Shown here: positions 6,946 to 14,330 of the stretch, piece after piece | How positions within the stretch are numbered: the first letter of the stretch is position 1 | How the letters are laid out: each line of letters begins with the position of its first letter | Assembly (NCBI GenBank): GCA_002784505.1 | Contig: PFLF01000036.1 | Coordinates: 1-31,937 of the forward strand | Direction of reading: 5' to 3' | Length of the DNA: 31,937 bases | From: Candidatus Roizmanbacteria bacterium CG_4_10_14_0_8_um_filter_39_9 | GTDB lineage: Bacteria > Patescibacteriota > Microgenomatia > UBA1406 > GWC2-37-13 | The notes under the pieces: generated by a model | What the model saw: only the letters and a program-made list of their open reading frames with translations | What the model was told of the DNA's origin: nothing | Databases searched by the model: none | Position numbers and translations under genes: made by a program

Positions 6946-7001
6946 GTCCTATAGTATTTTATATGTCTTATAGTATTATTGATAGTTGTATACTATAGGT
7001 C
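6946..7001. repeat. Three copies of a TATAGTAT motif (two direct, one inverted)
   Basis: GTCCTATAGTATT (6946-6958) and GTCTTATAGTATT (6965-6977) are direct repeats at 19-bp spacing with one mismatch. ATACTATAGG (6990-6999) is the exact inverse of CCTATAGTAT (6948-6957). A DnaA-box consensus TTATCCACA lies 34 bp to the left (6904-6912). Could be operator sites or a binding array. Confidence 0.5.
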
Positions 7002-7061
7002 ATATTTCTCACGTCCGTACTCCCCACTTCTCTACTCCTGAAGGTTGTGCTCGAAAATTTT

Positions 7062-7844
7062 TTACCACCTAATCGTGAAGATTACGATTGCCGCTACGAA
7101 TATGATGACAAAAACATATTCTCGAATGGTTTCTTTAAAAAGTCTTTGATCGAGGTGCAGATAGCTTAACCCTCCCATACCGTAATATGAGGCGGTGATA
7201 AGAAGTGCAAATACAGAAGTTTGAAGCGGAATAAATGAGGCTACCGTCGCTATCTGGGCAATAATGAGGCCGACCAATAATCCAAGTTGGATGACCTGCT
7301 TATCAAAATGCCAATCCAGCTTTATGCTCCAAAATAAATGGATTGCCATGGCAGATATAAATATAAAGAAGATAATAAAGTGCTCAAAAAAAGAAAGTTT
7401 AAGGGATAAGATGATATTTGCGCCAAGGAAGATAATGATTGTCTGGTAAAAATAGTTGACCGAAAAAGCTGCCCGATACAGTTGCAGACTCTTCTCTACT
7501 CCCACGTTGAATATGTTGGAAACAAGAAGAGTTGCGTAAAAAGATACGGCATAAAATATGATAAATGGAATGCGGGTAAGCCACCGCACGGGAAATAAAA
7601 AATAAAAAAGATATAAGGAGACCGTCAGTAAAACAGGCATAATAAAAAGGGTAATCCACTCAATTTTCTCTATTCCCTCAATAATAGAAAAATAGACTGC
7701 CCCATAGGCAAGAATAATGAGAAGCGGGAGAAACAGCCATGCCTTATCGAAAAAGAAAAAGGTAGATAGGAGAAGGGCAACAGAAAGCACCGCTGTTGCG
7801 AGAATAAACCTCACCCTTTTTTCCAAACGAAGTAAATTATTCAT
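7062..7844 (-). CDS. Conserved multi-pass membrane protein of unknown function
   Basis: 260 residues, almost entirely hydrophobic, with about seven or eight membrane segments and short basic loops (NNLLRLEKRVR head; RWLTRIPF; SIKLDWHFDKQ; YLHLDQRLFKETIREY). I recognise no catalytic motif. Its ATG lies 8 nt inside the YebC reading frame (ATGAATAA at the YebC stop), so it is translationally coupled to yebC and shares its promoter. The long non-coding region starts directly after its stop. Function unknown. Confidence 0.75.
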   Translation of the reverse strand: MNNLLRLEKRVRFILATAVLSVALLLSTFFFFDKAWLFLPLLIILAYGAVYFSIIEGIEKIEWITLFIMPVLLTVSLYLFYFLFPVRWLTRIPFIIFYAVSFYATLLVSNIFNVGVEKSLQLYRAAFSVNYFYQTIIIFLGANIILSLKLSFFEHFIIFFIFISAMAIHLFWSIKLDWHFDKQVIQLGLLVGLIIAQIATVASFIPLQTSVFALLITASYYGMGGLSYLHLDQRLFKETIREYVFVIIFVAAIVIFTIRW

Positions 7845-8574
7845 GAAAGGAATCCGGTATTTCTAGATTGGTAAACACCCGCTGGACATCGTCAAGCTCT
7901 TCAAGCTTTTCCACAAGCCCCAATACCGATCTTATCTGGGAATCGTCGGCAAGCGTAATGGTTAACTGCGGTCGGAAGTCAACTTCAGAGGTAATGGTAA
8001 CCATGGATCCAAGATGTTCTTTGATCCTTCCAAATTCATGAAAGGGAAAATAAACATAATATGAGGATTCGTTCTGATCAATGTCAATTGCTTTCATAGC
8101 TTCACCGAAGTTAAAAACAGCTTCTTCTGTATTTGCGGTTTTATCAAATTCGACCATACCGCAATGATCAAATAGGTAGGAAACTGAGCCCTGACTTCCC
8201 AACTTTCCCCCATTCATCTCACACAAATTTTTCATTTCAGAAACCGTTCGGTTTGGATTATCGGTCGTAGCCTGTATCATGAGTGCAATGCCGTGCGGGG
8301 CAAATCCCTCGTACAGTACTTCTCGAAGGAGGGCTTTCCCAGACCCTGTCCCTTTTTCAATGGCACGGGAAATGTTATCTTTGGGCATGTTGAGTGCACG
8401 TGCTTTATCGATCGCAAGCCGTAATTTGAAATTATGGTTTGGATCGGGAATATTCCCGCCTTCAATTACAGAGAGAGTGATGATGCGTGAAAGCTTGGCA
8501 AAAGCAATCCCCTTTGCTTTATCGGTTACTCCTTTTTTTCGCTTTATGTTTGCCCACTTAGAATGACCTGACAT
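7837..8574 (-). CDS. yebC: YebC/PmpR family regulatory protein
   Basis: 245 residues, full length for the family (about 240-250). The opening MSGHSKWANIKRKKGVTDKAKGIAFAKLSRII is diagnostic, as are GGNIPDPNHNFKLRLAIDKARALNMPKDNI, IEKGTG and YEGFAPHGIALMIQATTDNPNRT. YebC proteins bind DNA in some species, and some members act as a translation factor helping ribosomes through proline stretches. Many bacteria carry it beside ruvC; here the neighbour is an anonymous membrane protein instead. A TATAAT box lies 9 nt before the ATG, with AAGGA between them acting as a weak Shine-Dalgarno. Confidence 0.95.
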   Translation of the reverse strand: MSGHSKWANIKRKKGVTDKAKGIAFAKLSRIITLSVIEGGNIPDPNHNFKLRLAIDKARALNMPKDNISRAIEKGTGSGKALLREVLYEGFAPHGIALMIQATTDNPNRTVSEMKNLCEMNGGKLGSQGSVSYLFDHCGMVEFDKTANTEEAVFNFGEAMKAIDIDQNESSYYVYFPFHEFGRIKEHLGSMVTITSEVDFRPQLTITLADDSQIRSVLGLVEKLEELDDVQRVFTNLEIPDSFHE

Positions 8575-8583
8575 AGTGTCCTT

Positions 8584-8589
8584 ATTATA
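8584..8589 (-). promoter_or_regulatory. -10 box for yebC operon
   Basis: TATAAT on the minus strand, 9 nt before the yebC ATG. A divergent TATATT (10 nt before 8629) serves the TPR gene, so this 54-bp gap is a bidirectional promoter. Confidence 0.55.
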
Positions 8590-8628
8590 CTTGACTTTCG
8601 AAATAAATCATATATATTGTTATAACGT

Positions 8629-9429
8629 ATGAACGATCTTGAACTACTTGAAGCGCAGGCAATAGACGCCGCAATAAATTTACAGTGGGACGATGCAGTA
8701 GATCTAAACAACCAGATCATCAAGGCAAATGGGGCAAATGAAGGTGCATTTCTTCGATTGGGCTTTATATACCTACAACTCAAAGATATTCCGAAAGCGA
8801 AAAAATTTTATCTTAAAGCCCTAAAACTGCAACCCCGCAACTCGGTGGCGCTTTCAAATATTGAACGAATTAGTGTGTTGGAAACATCTAAAATGAGTAA
8901 AGATTTAACACGCAGCATATCATTTGACCCCGATCTTTTTATTGAAACTGCCGGAAAAACCAAGACGGTTGCTCTCGTTAATCTCGGACAAAAAAGTGTC
9001 ATTGCGGGGCTTACCATAGGCGCACCAATTGAACTTAAAATAAAAAAAAGGCGGGTTGAGGTGCGTACTCCAAAAGGAGATTATATTGGAACGCTTCCTG
9101 ACGATGTCTCAAAACGGCTTATCACGTTTATTAAAGCGAAAAGCTTGTACACGACCTATATTAAAGAATCAACGCTCACCCGTGTCATCGTCTTTATCCG
9201 CGAAGAAAAAAAAGGAAGACCTGTTACTCACTATATTTCATTTCCCCAGCATCCGCAACATAAAATTGATGAGTCCCTCCTTTCCGAGGATGGACAAGAG
9301 ACAGCTGAGGAAGAAGCTGATGAGCACGTTGATCAATGGGAAAAGCTTGTAAACGAAAATCAACCGGAAGAAAAAGAAGTACTGTTGGACATTCAGCCGG
9401 AAGACTTGAGCGACGAAGAGGAAGAATAA
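8629..9429 (+). CDS. TPR-repeat protein with acidic tail
   Basis: 266 residues. The first 85 form about two TPR units (AIDAAINLQWDDAVDLNNQIIKAN, then GAFLRLGFIYLQLKDIPKAKKFYLKALKLQPRNSVALSNI). The middle (about 105-210) is a beta-rich globular domain with VALVNLGQKSVIAGLTIGAPIELKIKKRRVEVRTPKGDYIGTLPDD, which looks like a small barrel but which I cannot name. The last 45 residues are highly acidic and end in DEEEE. No signal peptide, so cytoplasmic, probably a scaffold or chaperone-like adaptor (inference). Divergent from yebC. Confidence 0.8.
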   Translation: MNDLELLEAQAIDAAINLQWDDAVDLNNQIIKANGANEGAFLRLGFIYLQLKDIPKAKKFYLKALKLQPRNSVALSNIERISVLETSKMSKDLTRSISFDPDLFIETAGKTKTVALVNLGQKSVIAGLTIGAPIELKIKKRRVEVRTPKGDYIGTLPDDVSKRLITFIKAKSLYTTYIKESTLTRVIVFIREEKKGRPVTHYISFPQHPQHKIDESLLSEDGQETAEEEADEHVDQWEKLVNENQPEEKEVLLDIQPEDLSDEEEE

Positions 9430-9581
9430 TGCTTGACCTTGTTTTTAAAAAACACAATACTCCCAGCAAATCGTTTTATTTTCTCCAAGTTCTTGAGCTC
9501 GTGCGGTATCTCCATATCTTTCATCGACCGAAACGCGAGAATAAATGAGACAACTAAAATAATGAGTATGTAAACAATCAT
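9393..9581 (-). CDS. Small single-pass membrane protein
   Basis: 62 residues: one N-terminal membrane segment (MIVYILIILVVSFILAF) and then a short cytoplasmic part RSMKDMEIPHELKNLEKIKRFAGSIVFFKNKVKHYSS. It converges with the TPR gene and overlaps its end by 37 nt, so the Ser-rich tail is the antisense of that gene's acidic tail. The patterned hydrophobic head and the charged RSMKD motif favour a real gene. The upstream region contains short GTTAAT repeats (about 9585-9610). Confidence 0.5.
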   Translation of the reverse strand: MIVYILIILVVSFILAFRSMKDMEIPHELKNLEKIKRFAGSIVFFKNKVKHYSSSSSLKSSG

Positions 9582-9615
9582 GTAATTCGTTAATTTGTTA
9601 ACTCGTTAATCAATT

Positions 9616-10581
9616 TCAGTATACCATCTCCCAACTTTTTTCCAAAGGCCCCAGATAAACTGCAATATCGCTACTCTCAACATTCCGCATGCGGAGGGGA
9701 CAGCCAAAAAATGCCGAGATATGTTTTGCCGACTGGGAAAAAATATCTGCGGATTCGTACACCTCACATTCCGTACGAGGGGCATCCTCGGTTATATCAA
9801 CGACCCTGATTCCGTCTCCTTCGATGATCCGGCTTATGGTAAGGGCCGTACGATAATTGTTGTTGGGACGCGCTCGGATCGAATAATGTATCTGCACCGT
9901 TTTTTGTTCGCGGCGGAATGTCTTATTAAAAAGATACCCAAGATATTTTTTCCCAAAGTCTCGATCCTTAAGCACATCTTCTCCGTCAGTATCTAAGCTC
10001 GTATATATAATGGGTGTTAGTTGACTTCCACTGCGCCCAGCCGTAAGTAACATAAGAAATAAGCGGTCAAAGATATTCCCATTACTCTGCATAAAGAATA
10101 TCGATAAGAGCGAGGGGGGGGTTATTTTATTGTCCGGTATAACGGATGCCCCATAGTAGATTTCCGGAGAGTTATCATAAAAATACAGATCAACGGTTGC
10201 GGAGGTTACGGCCGAAAATGAAGTTTGAATGAGCATCGGGTTTTTTTCCTGAAAAGCCAACCGCCCAATCCCCCCCACTCGGTATTTGCCATATCCGCCG
10301 GGTACGTTTATCTTTATGTCCGGAAAAAAAGAAATAAAATAGTTCACGCTGTCCGTACGTCCAAAAGAATAAAACAACGTATCTTTCCCGTAAACCACCA
10401 CATTGATTCTATCTTTTTTTGAAAAAAACAATGAGTCCAAGAATTGCCGGGTACCGATTATTCCGATTATGAATAAAAATAAAATTGCGGCAATTAAATA
10501 GGCTATTTTTTGTGATTTGGATTTTGCTTGCCCCGCGAAGCCCTGCGAAGTGGGGTTAACCCGCAATTTGATTCGTTTCAT
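9616..10581 (-). CDS. Membrane-anchored extracytoplasmic protein, LytR_C-like C-terminus
   Basis: 321 residues. A basic head (MKRIKLRVNPTSQGFAGQAKSKSQK) is followed by one membrane segment (about 26-45); the rest would be outside. The last 65 residues (EGDGIRVVDITEDAPRTECEVYESADIFSQSAKHISAFFGCPLRMRNVESSDIAVYLG) resemble the LytR C-terminal domain, in which a strand-helix-strand unit ends in DI-V-LG. The match is weak. The middle (50-230) is beta-rich and unrecognised; I do not see the conserved Arg/Asp set of LytR-CpsA-Psr phosphotransferases. Its ATG overlaps the stop of the antiporter gene (ATGA), so the two are coupled. Envelope role is inferred. Confidence 0.65.
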   Translation of the reverse strand: MKRIKLRVNPTSQGFAGQAKSKSQKIAYLIAAILFLFIIGIIGTRQFLDSLFFSKKDRINVVVYGKDTLFYSFGRTDSVNYFISFFPDIKINVPGGYGKYRVGGIGRLAFQEKNPMLIQTSFSAVTSATVDLYFYDNSPEIYYGASVIPDNKITPPSLLSIFFMQSNGNIFDRLFLMLLTAGRSGSQLTPIIYTSLDTDGEDVLKDRDFGKKYLGYLFNKTFRREQKTVQIHYSIRARPNNNYRTALTISRIIEGDGIRVVDITEDAPRTECEVYESADIFSQSAKHISAFFGCPLRMRNVESSDIAVYLGPLEKSWEMVY

Positions 10582-12194
10582 GATCCTTCTTGCTCTAACT
10601 TGAAATATTTTATCTTTTGAAGAATCTCTTCCCGCGGAACATGTTTTAATAGGAGAAGCTTTTTTATGATGGAAAGTGATGCTTCAAACTCGGGTTGAAT
10701 AACTACCTTTACCCCCAAATCACGCATGCGTTTATGATCACGTCTTCTATGTGCCCGGCTCATAATAATAATGTCTTTGTTTAATTTTTTTGCATGTAAT
10801 ACAATCGCCTCTTGAGAAAACCTATCAGGAAGTGCGGTAACAAGCGCCATTGCATTCTCGGTCTCTGCATAATCCAATATGTCAATGTCCGTCGGATCGC
10901 CGTAGATTATATTTACCCCTTCCTGCTTGGCACGCTCAACTATTTGAAAGTTATAGTCGATCGCGATAAAAGGGATATCTGCGAGCATGAGTGCTCTCCC
11001 CACGAGCGACCCTATTCTCCCGTAGCCACAGAGCACCACATGATTTTTGATTTCAAGTGCCTCAATGACCGACTGACCGCGATCCAGGTGGTGATTAATA
11101 TAATGGTGAAGAAACGGCAGATAACGGCTGACCATCGAACGCAGCCCCCTGTGGATCGCTTCTTTTTTTCCGATTAAAAATGGGGTAAGCAGCAAACTGA
11201 GCATAACGGTTGAAATGGTAAAGAGATATTCTTCCTGGGTAAACAGTTTATTTGCATAGGCAAGTGACATGAGGATAAAGGCGTCTTCATCTATCTGAAA
11301 TAAGAATAACGAGAGGTAGAGCGAAAGCTTTGAGTGAAATTTAAGAAAAAGAAAAATAATAAGAATAATGAGCGCTTTTGCAAACATGATTGCCCCGGCA
11401 AAGAGAAGTATTTTGGGAATAAACGGAGCCACCATCGCAATTTTAATATTGGTACCAATAAATATAAAAAATATCACGGAAAGTAGATCGCGAAGCGGTC
11501 TAATCTGAGAGAAGATGTGATAATGTTCAAGCGTTTGGGATACAAGAATACCCGCAACAAACATACTGATGAGGACGGGGATTTTGAGGATGGTTGAAAC
11601 ATACGCAATGACGAAGATAGAAAGAATTATGAATAAATTGAGAAGCTCGCGCGACGTTTTTGCCACTTTATTAAACACATAGGGGGCCATCCGGTGGCCA
11701 AGGTAATAGACAACCCATAAAATAACGGAAGATGAAAGCATATCAACAAAGATGCGCCACGAAATCTCCCCGACCGACAGGGTGTTCGTGGTAATGGAAC
11801 TGAAAATGATGACAAACGGGATAAACGCCAGATCTTGGAACATTAAAATCCCCATGGCCAACTCCCCCAGAAATGATCCTTCCTCTCCCCTCTCTTGGAT
11901 GACTTTTGCCACAAGCGAAGTGGAAGATGATGAAAATGCTATCCCGATAAGAAATGACTGTAAAAAACTGAATCCAAATAGAAGACTAATGAGTAACGTG
12001 ACAATAATTGAGCCCACTAGCTGAAGAAGGCCCCCTAACACAATAAATTTTTTGAGTGATATGAGTTGATCAAACTGTATTTCGAGCCCTAAGGCAAACA
12101 TAAGAAGAACGATGCCAAAGTAGGCAAAGCTATTAATGATCTCGCGGGATATCAGGCCGACAAAAAAATTCGCAAGAACAATTCCTCCCAACAT
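10578..12194 (-). CDS. CPA2 family K+/Na+:H+ antiporter with RCK domain (KefB-like)
   Basis: 538 residues from the first in-frame ATG. About 12 membrane segments, with family motifs LMFALGLEIQFDQL (31-44), AFSSSSTSLVAKVI (86-99) and ILMFQDLAFIP (116-126). A Rossmann RCK/TrkA-N domain follows from about 385 (VVLCGYGRIGSLVGRALMLADIPFIAIDYN) to 500. Such proteins exchange protons for potassium or sodium and are gated by nucleotide. The annotated ATG falls inside the expected first helix. Upstream codons in the same frame read FFQRNKISPIVGY, which is typical CPA2, but contain no start codon. An ATG with a TATACT box lies at 12304 one frame off, across an A7 run at 12277-12283. The true gene probably spans 10578-12304 with a frameshift. 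Confidence 0.9.
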   Translation of the reverse strand: MLGGIVLANFFVGLISREIINSFAYFGIVLLMFALGLEIQFDQLISLKKFIVLGGLLQLVGSIIVTLLISLLFGFSFLQSFLIGIAFSSSSTSLVAKVIQERGEEGSFLGELAMGILMFQDLAFIPFVIIFSSITTNTLSVGEISWRIFVDMLSSSVILWVVYYLGHRMAPYVFNKVAKTSRELLNLFIILSIFVIAYVSTILKIPVLISMFVAGILVSQTLEHYHIFSQIRPLRDLLSVIFFIFIGTNIKIAMVAPFIPKILLFAGAIMFAKALIILIIFLFLKFHSKLSLYLSLFLFQIDEDAFILMSLAYANKLFTQEEYLFTISTVMLSLLLTPFLIGKKEAIHRGLRSMVSRYLPFLHHYINHHLDRGQSVIEALEIKNHVVLCGYGRIGSLVGRALMLADIPFIAIDYNFQIVERAKQEGVNIIYGDPTDIDILDYAETENAMALVTALPDRFSQEAIVLHAKKLNKDIIIMSRAHRRRDHKRMRDLGVKVVIQPEFEASLSIIKKLLLLKHVPREEILQKIKYFKLEQEGS

Positions 12195-12313
12195 GTAGCC
12201 TACAATGGGTGAGATCTTGTTTCGTTGAAAAAAGAGTGCGAAGACAAATGGTATGAGAAGGTATATGGCAAAGTTGAAAAAAACGGCGCCGGAATATCGG
12301 TCATATACTAATC

Positions 12314-12319
12314 AGTATA
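12314..12319 (-). promoter_or_regulatory. -10 box for antiporter operon
   Basis: TATACT on the minus strand, 9 nt before the ATG at 12304. This supports 12304 as the real start of the antiporter gene despite the frame break. Confidence 0.5.
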
Positions 12320-12326
12320 ACAAAAG

Positions 12327-12349
12327 TCCCCGGTCATTTTGACCAGGGA
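12327..12349 (-). terminator. Probable terminator after the 12377-12994 gene
   Basis: Inverted repeat TCCC-c-GGTCA / TGACC-a-GGGA with one mismatch and a short T-rich loop, 28 bp past the stop of the leftward gene. On the minus strand it is followed by ACTTTTGTT, a modest T-run. Confidence 0.55.
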
Positions 12350-12376
12350 TTCTGTTTGTATTATATTAATAATTAT

Positions 12377-12994
12377 TTACTTAGAATCAGGAACATAGCA
12401 TTTACCTGGTTGTACATATATCCCATCATTTGTCGGCATTCCTACTGCGGGTATCCGCATATTAGGACATTCAACCCCCCTACCCCACATATTAACAGTA
12501 AATTTTTTGTATCCATCTTTTTTGTCATAGTAATCAAGGCATTTGGCCTGCGCATTGTTTGTATTTGATGGGAGTCTACAATAACTATCGGCTCTTTTCA
12601 CCCATTCATTCTCCTGTTTGTCATCTAATGCATTTGAAGCTTTAGAAAAAAATATGGTATCAAGTGTTGTTTTAGGCCTACAATACTTTTCAAATAAACC
12701 GCACGAACCGTATGTGGAATAATCTAAGACATATCCACGCAAACAGGCCTCCCGATACACATAAGCTACTCCATTTCTGCAATAAACACTCACATTTGCC
12801 GGAACGGTTTCACCAAACCATGTACCACTCCAAGTAACAAAAGTTATGGTGGGCGTTGGAACTGGCGTACCTCTAGAATCAAGAGTATTCATATTGGAAA
12901 CTTCTGCCCGCGAAGAGGTTGCTTTACTCTGGTTTGCCGCAGAATTTGAGAACAATATTATCATTGTCCCAAATCCAAGAAGAATGACAAGCAC
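12377..12994 (-). CDS. Cys-rich exported protein
   Basis: 205 residues from a GTG at 12994, but this start falls in the middle of the hydrophobic signal segment. The frame is open further upstream and encodes a more natural head (GNDHRSKEIDATWIG before VLVILLGFGTMIILF), yet no ATG, GTG or TTG is seen there. After the signal segment come a Ser/Asn/Thr stalk with a TPVPTPT linker, then about 150 residues with eight cysteines (YCRNG, EACLRG, SCGLFEKYC, YCRLP, KCLDYY, ECPN, KCYVP). The even count suggests four disulfides (inference). Similar in architecture to 1-939 and 1072-2100. No known domain; probable surface protein. Confidence 0.7.
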   Translation of the reverse strand: MLVILLGFGTMIILFSNSAANQSKATSSRAEVSNMNTLDSRGTPVPTPTITFVTWSGTWFGETVPANVSVYCRNGVAYVYREACLRGYVLDYSTYGSCGLFEKYCRPKTTLDTIFFSKASNALDDKQENEWVKRADSYCRLPSNTNNAQAKCLDYYDKKDGYKKFTVNMWGRGVECPNMRIPAVGMPTNDGIYVQPGKCYVPDSK

Positions 12995-13126
12995 TCCAAT
13001 CCAGGTAGCGTCAATTTCTTTTGAACGGTGGTCATTGCCTATTTGGTCTAGTATAGAAAATAGATATAAATATATAATCTATTATCTAGAGTATCAGGAA
13101 CGCCGTATGAAGTCAATATGATACAT

Positions 13127-13492
13127 TTACTTCCGAACTATCTTCTCACAAGCAATACAGAATCGTGCTTCCGGTACGAGCTCAAGCCGTACAGCCGGTA
13201 TGGTCTGCCCGCACTTTTCACAAGAGCCGTAACGCCCTTTGTGAACTTTTTGAAGACTGAGTTCAATATCCTTCAATCGCTTTTGGAGATCGTTAATCTC
13301 AGCCTCAACCGTCTCATGTCCCACTTGTTCCCGCACATCAGTGTCTATGGCGGCGTTATCAGACGCATGATCAGGATCTGCAAAAGGATCTTCGACTTTT
13401 AAGTGGGCAACCTGCTCAAGAATTTGTAGTTTTTGGTTCTCCAGCAGTTTTTTTTGTTTTTCGATGAACGACTTGGTAAGTGTTTTTGACAT
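13127..13492 (-). CDS. DksA/TraR family zinc-finger protein
   Basis: 121 residues. An N-terminal helical hairpin (about 1-85; SKTLTKSFIEKQKKLLENQ, EINDLQKRLKDIELSLQKV) carries the acidic DPFADPDHASDNAAIDTD tip. The zinc ribbon is CEKC (C91, C94) and CIAC (C112, C115). DksA proteins enter the RNA polymerase secondary channel and, with ppGpp in characterised species, adjust rRNA and amino-acid promoters; short CPR versions are often called TraR/DksA-type. The start lies 77 nt inside the 3' end of the upstream Lgt-like gene, an unusually long overlap. Confidence 0.9.
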   Translation of the reverse strand: MSKTLTKSFIEKQKKLLENQKLQILEQVAHLKVEDPFADPDHASDNAAIDTDVREQVGHETVEAEINDLQKRLKDIELSLQKVHKGRYGSCEKCGQTIPAVRLELVPEARFCIACEKIVRK

Positions 13493-14279
13493 AGGTAAAA
13501 ATCAAACTTTTAAACTCTGTCGCCTGTTTAATAATATGGCTTCTGAAATAATACACAAAGTAAAAACTAAATGTCAAGAGCAATACTCCGGACATAATTT
13601 TATTAAAACTGTAACCCAAGAAGTATAAATGATCTTGTTTCAAATTGTCAAATATAAAATAAACAGCTCCCGTATACCAAGCAAAAAATGAAAGAGTAAA
13701 TCCGGAGCGATATTTTTCGCGGCGGATTTCAAAAAGGAGCCGGTAAGCAATTGCCGCTCCGGCAAAAAAGAACAGCGCTTCGTAAAGTGGGGTAAGATGC
13801 CGTGCTCCTGCAAGACCACCATAGCGGACACTTAACAAAAATGTTGTTTTAAGTCCCGCCTCGGACCCGGAAAAAAAACTTCCCAATTTGCCGATAGCAA
13901 CCGCCAAAAAAGAAGAAGGAATATAATAATCAACTAAATTAGTAAACACAATTTTTCTCAGATATGAAGAAAGTAAAAGTGATAATATGAATCCGATAAT
14001 TGCTCCGTAAAGAGATAAACCTGGATACCCATTTATCAAAATAAACCGCAAAATATTAAACCCAAAGTCTCCAAAATTCATGATGACGTAGACCAATCTT
14101 CCGAAAAAAAGACCGCTCAAGATTCCCCCGAATAACATATCAAAAACATCCCCTTCTTTATACGAACTTAATCGTATGACCTTCCACAAAACAAAGCTTG
14201 CCCAAAAAAAAGCAAGCACCAGGAAAACGCCCATGGTATAAATTTTGACAAATCCAAAATTGAGTAAAACAGGGAGCAT
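13416..14279 (-). CDS. Divergent Lgt-like membrane protein
   Basis: 287 residues from the ATG at 14279, chosen over the ATG at 14306 because TATACT lies 7 nt upstream of it. About seven membrane segments arranged as in prolipoprotein diacylglyceryl transferase: GYPGLSLYGAIIGFILS corresponds to the HGG region, IGKLGSFFSGSEAG to the Lgt signature, and RHLTPLYEALFF to the HPTQLYE region. The histidine of the first motif is Tyr, and the signature Arg and Asn (GRxGNF in E. coli) are Lys and Ser, so classical transferase activity is doubtful. None of the exported proteins in this window has a lipobox. The C-terminal 40 residues are basic and overlap the DksA gene. Confidence 0.7.
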   Translation of the reverse strand: MLPVLLNFGFVKIYTMGVFLVLAFFWASFVLWKVIRLSSYKEGDVFDMLFGGILSGLFFGRLVYVIMNFGDFGFNILRFILINGYPGLSLYGAIIGFILSLLLSSYLRKIVFTNLVDYYIPSSFLAVAIGKLGSFFSGSEAGLKTTFLLSVRYGGLAGARHLTPLYEALFFFAGAAIAYRLLFEIRREKYRSGFTLSFFAWYTGAVYFIFDNLKQDHLYFLGYSFNKIMSGVLLLTFSFYFVYYFRSHIIKQATEFKSLIFTYVKNTYQVVHRKTKKTAGEPKTTNS

Positions 14280-14286
14280 AGTGTTA

Positions 14287-14292
14287 AGTATA
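14287..14292 (-). promoter_or_regulatory. -10 box for Lgt-like gene
   Basis: TATACT on the minus strand, 7 nt before the ATG at 14279. Back to back with the HAD operon promoter. Confidence 0.6.
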
Positions 14293-14314
14293 CCAAAATG
14301 GCACAATAATTTGA

Positions 14315-14320
14315 TACAAT
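14315..14320 (+). promoter_or_regulatory. -10 box for surface-sugar operon
   Basis: TACAAT, 10 nt before the ATG at 14331. It overlaps the upstream ATG at 14319, which argues against that start. Confidence 0.5.
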
Positions 14321-14330
14321 GACCAAGAAT

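Larger units (their letters stand above)
6250..7061. other. 812-bp non-coding region rich in inverted repeats
   Basis: No plausible gene on either strand. In order it holds: the promoter of the ABC operon; a palindromic AT-rich repeat (6396-6454); nested inverted repeats between 6476 and 6565; a nested hairpin and a perfect 10-bp inverted repeat sharing a 10-bp direct repeat (6787-6894); one consensus DnaA-box sequence (6904-6912); and three copies of a TATAGTAT motif (6946-7001). I do not recognise RNase P RNA, tmRNA, SRP RNA or a known riboswitch. Confidence 0.6.

Noticed and set aside
8279..8566. 95-residue rightward frame opposite yebC
   Set aside because: Antisense shadow of the strongly conserved YebC N-terminal region.
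9585..9612. Short GTTAAT tandem words as a tandem-repeat or CRISPR-like array
   Set aside because: Three imperfect 8-9-bp words without spacers; low-complexity AT sequence.
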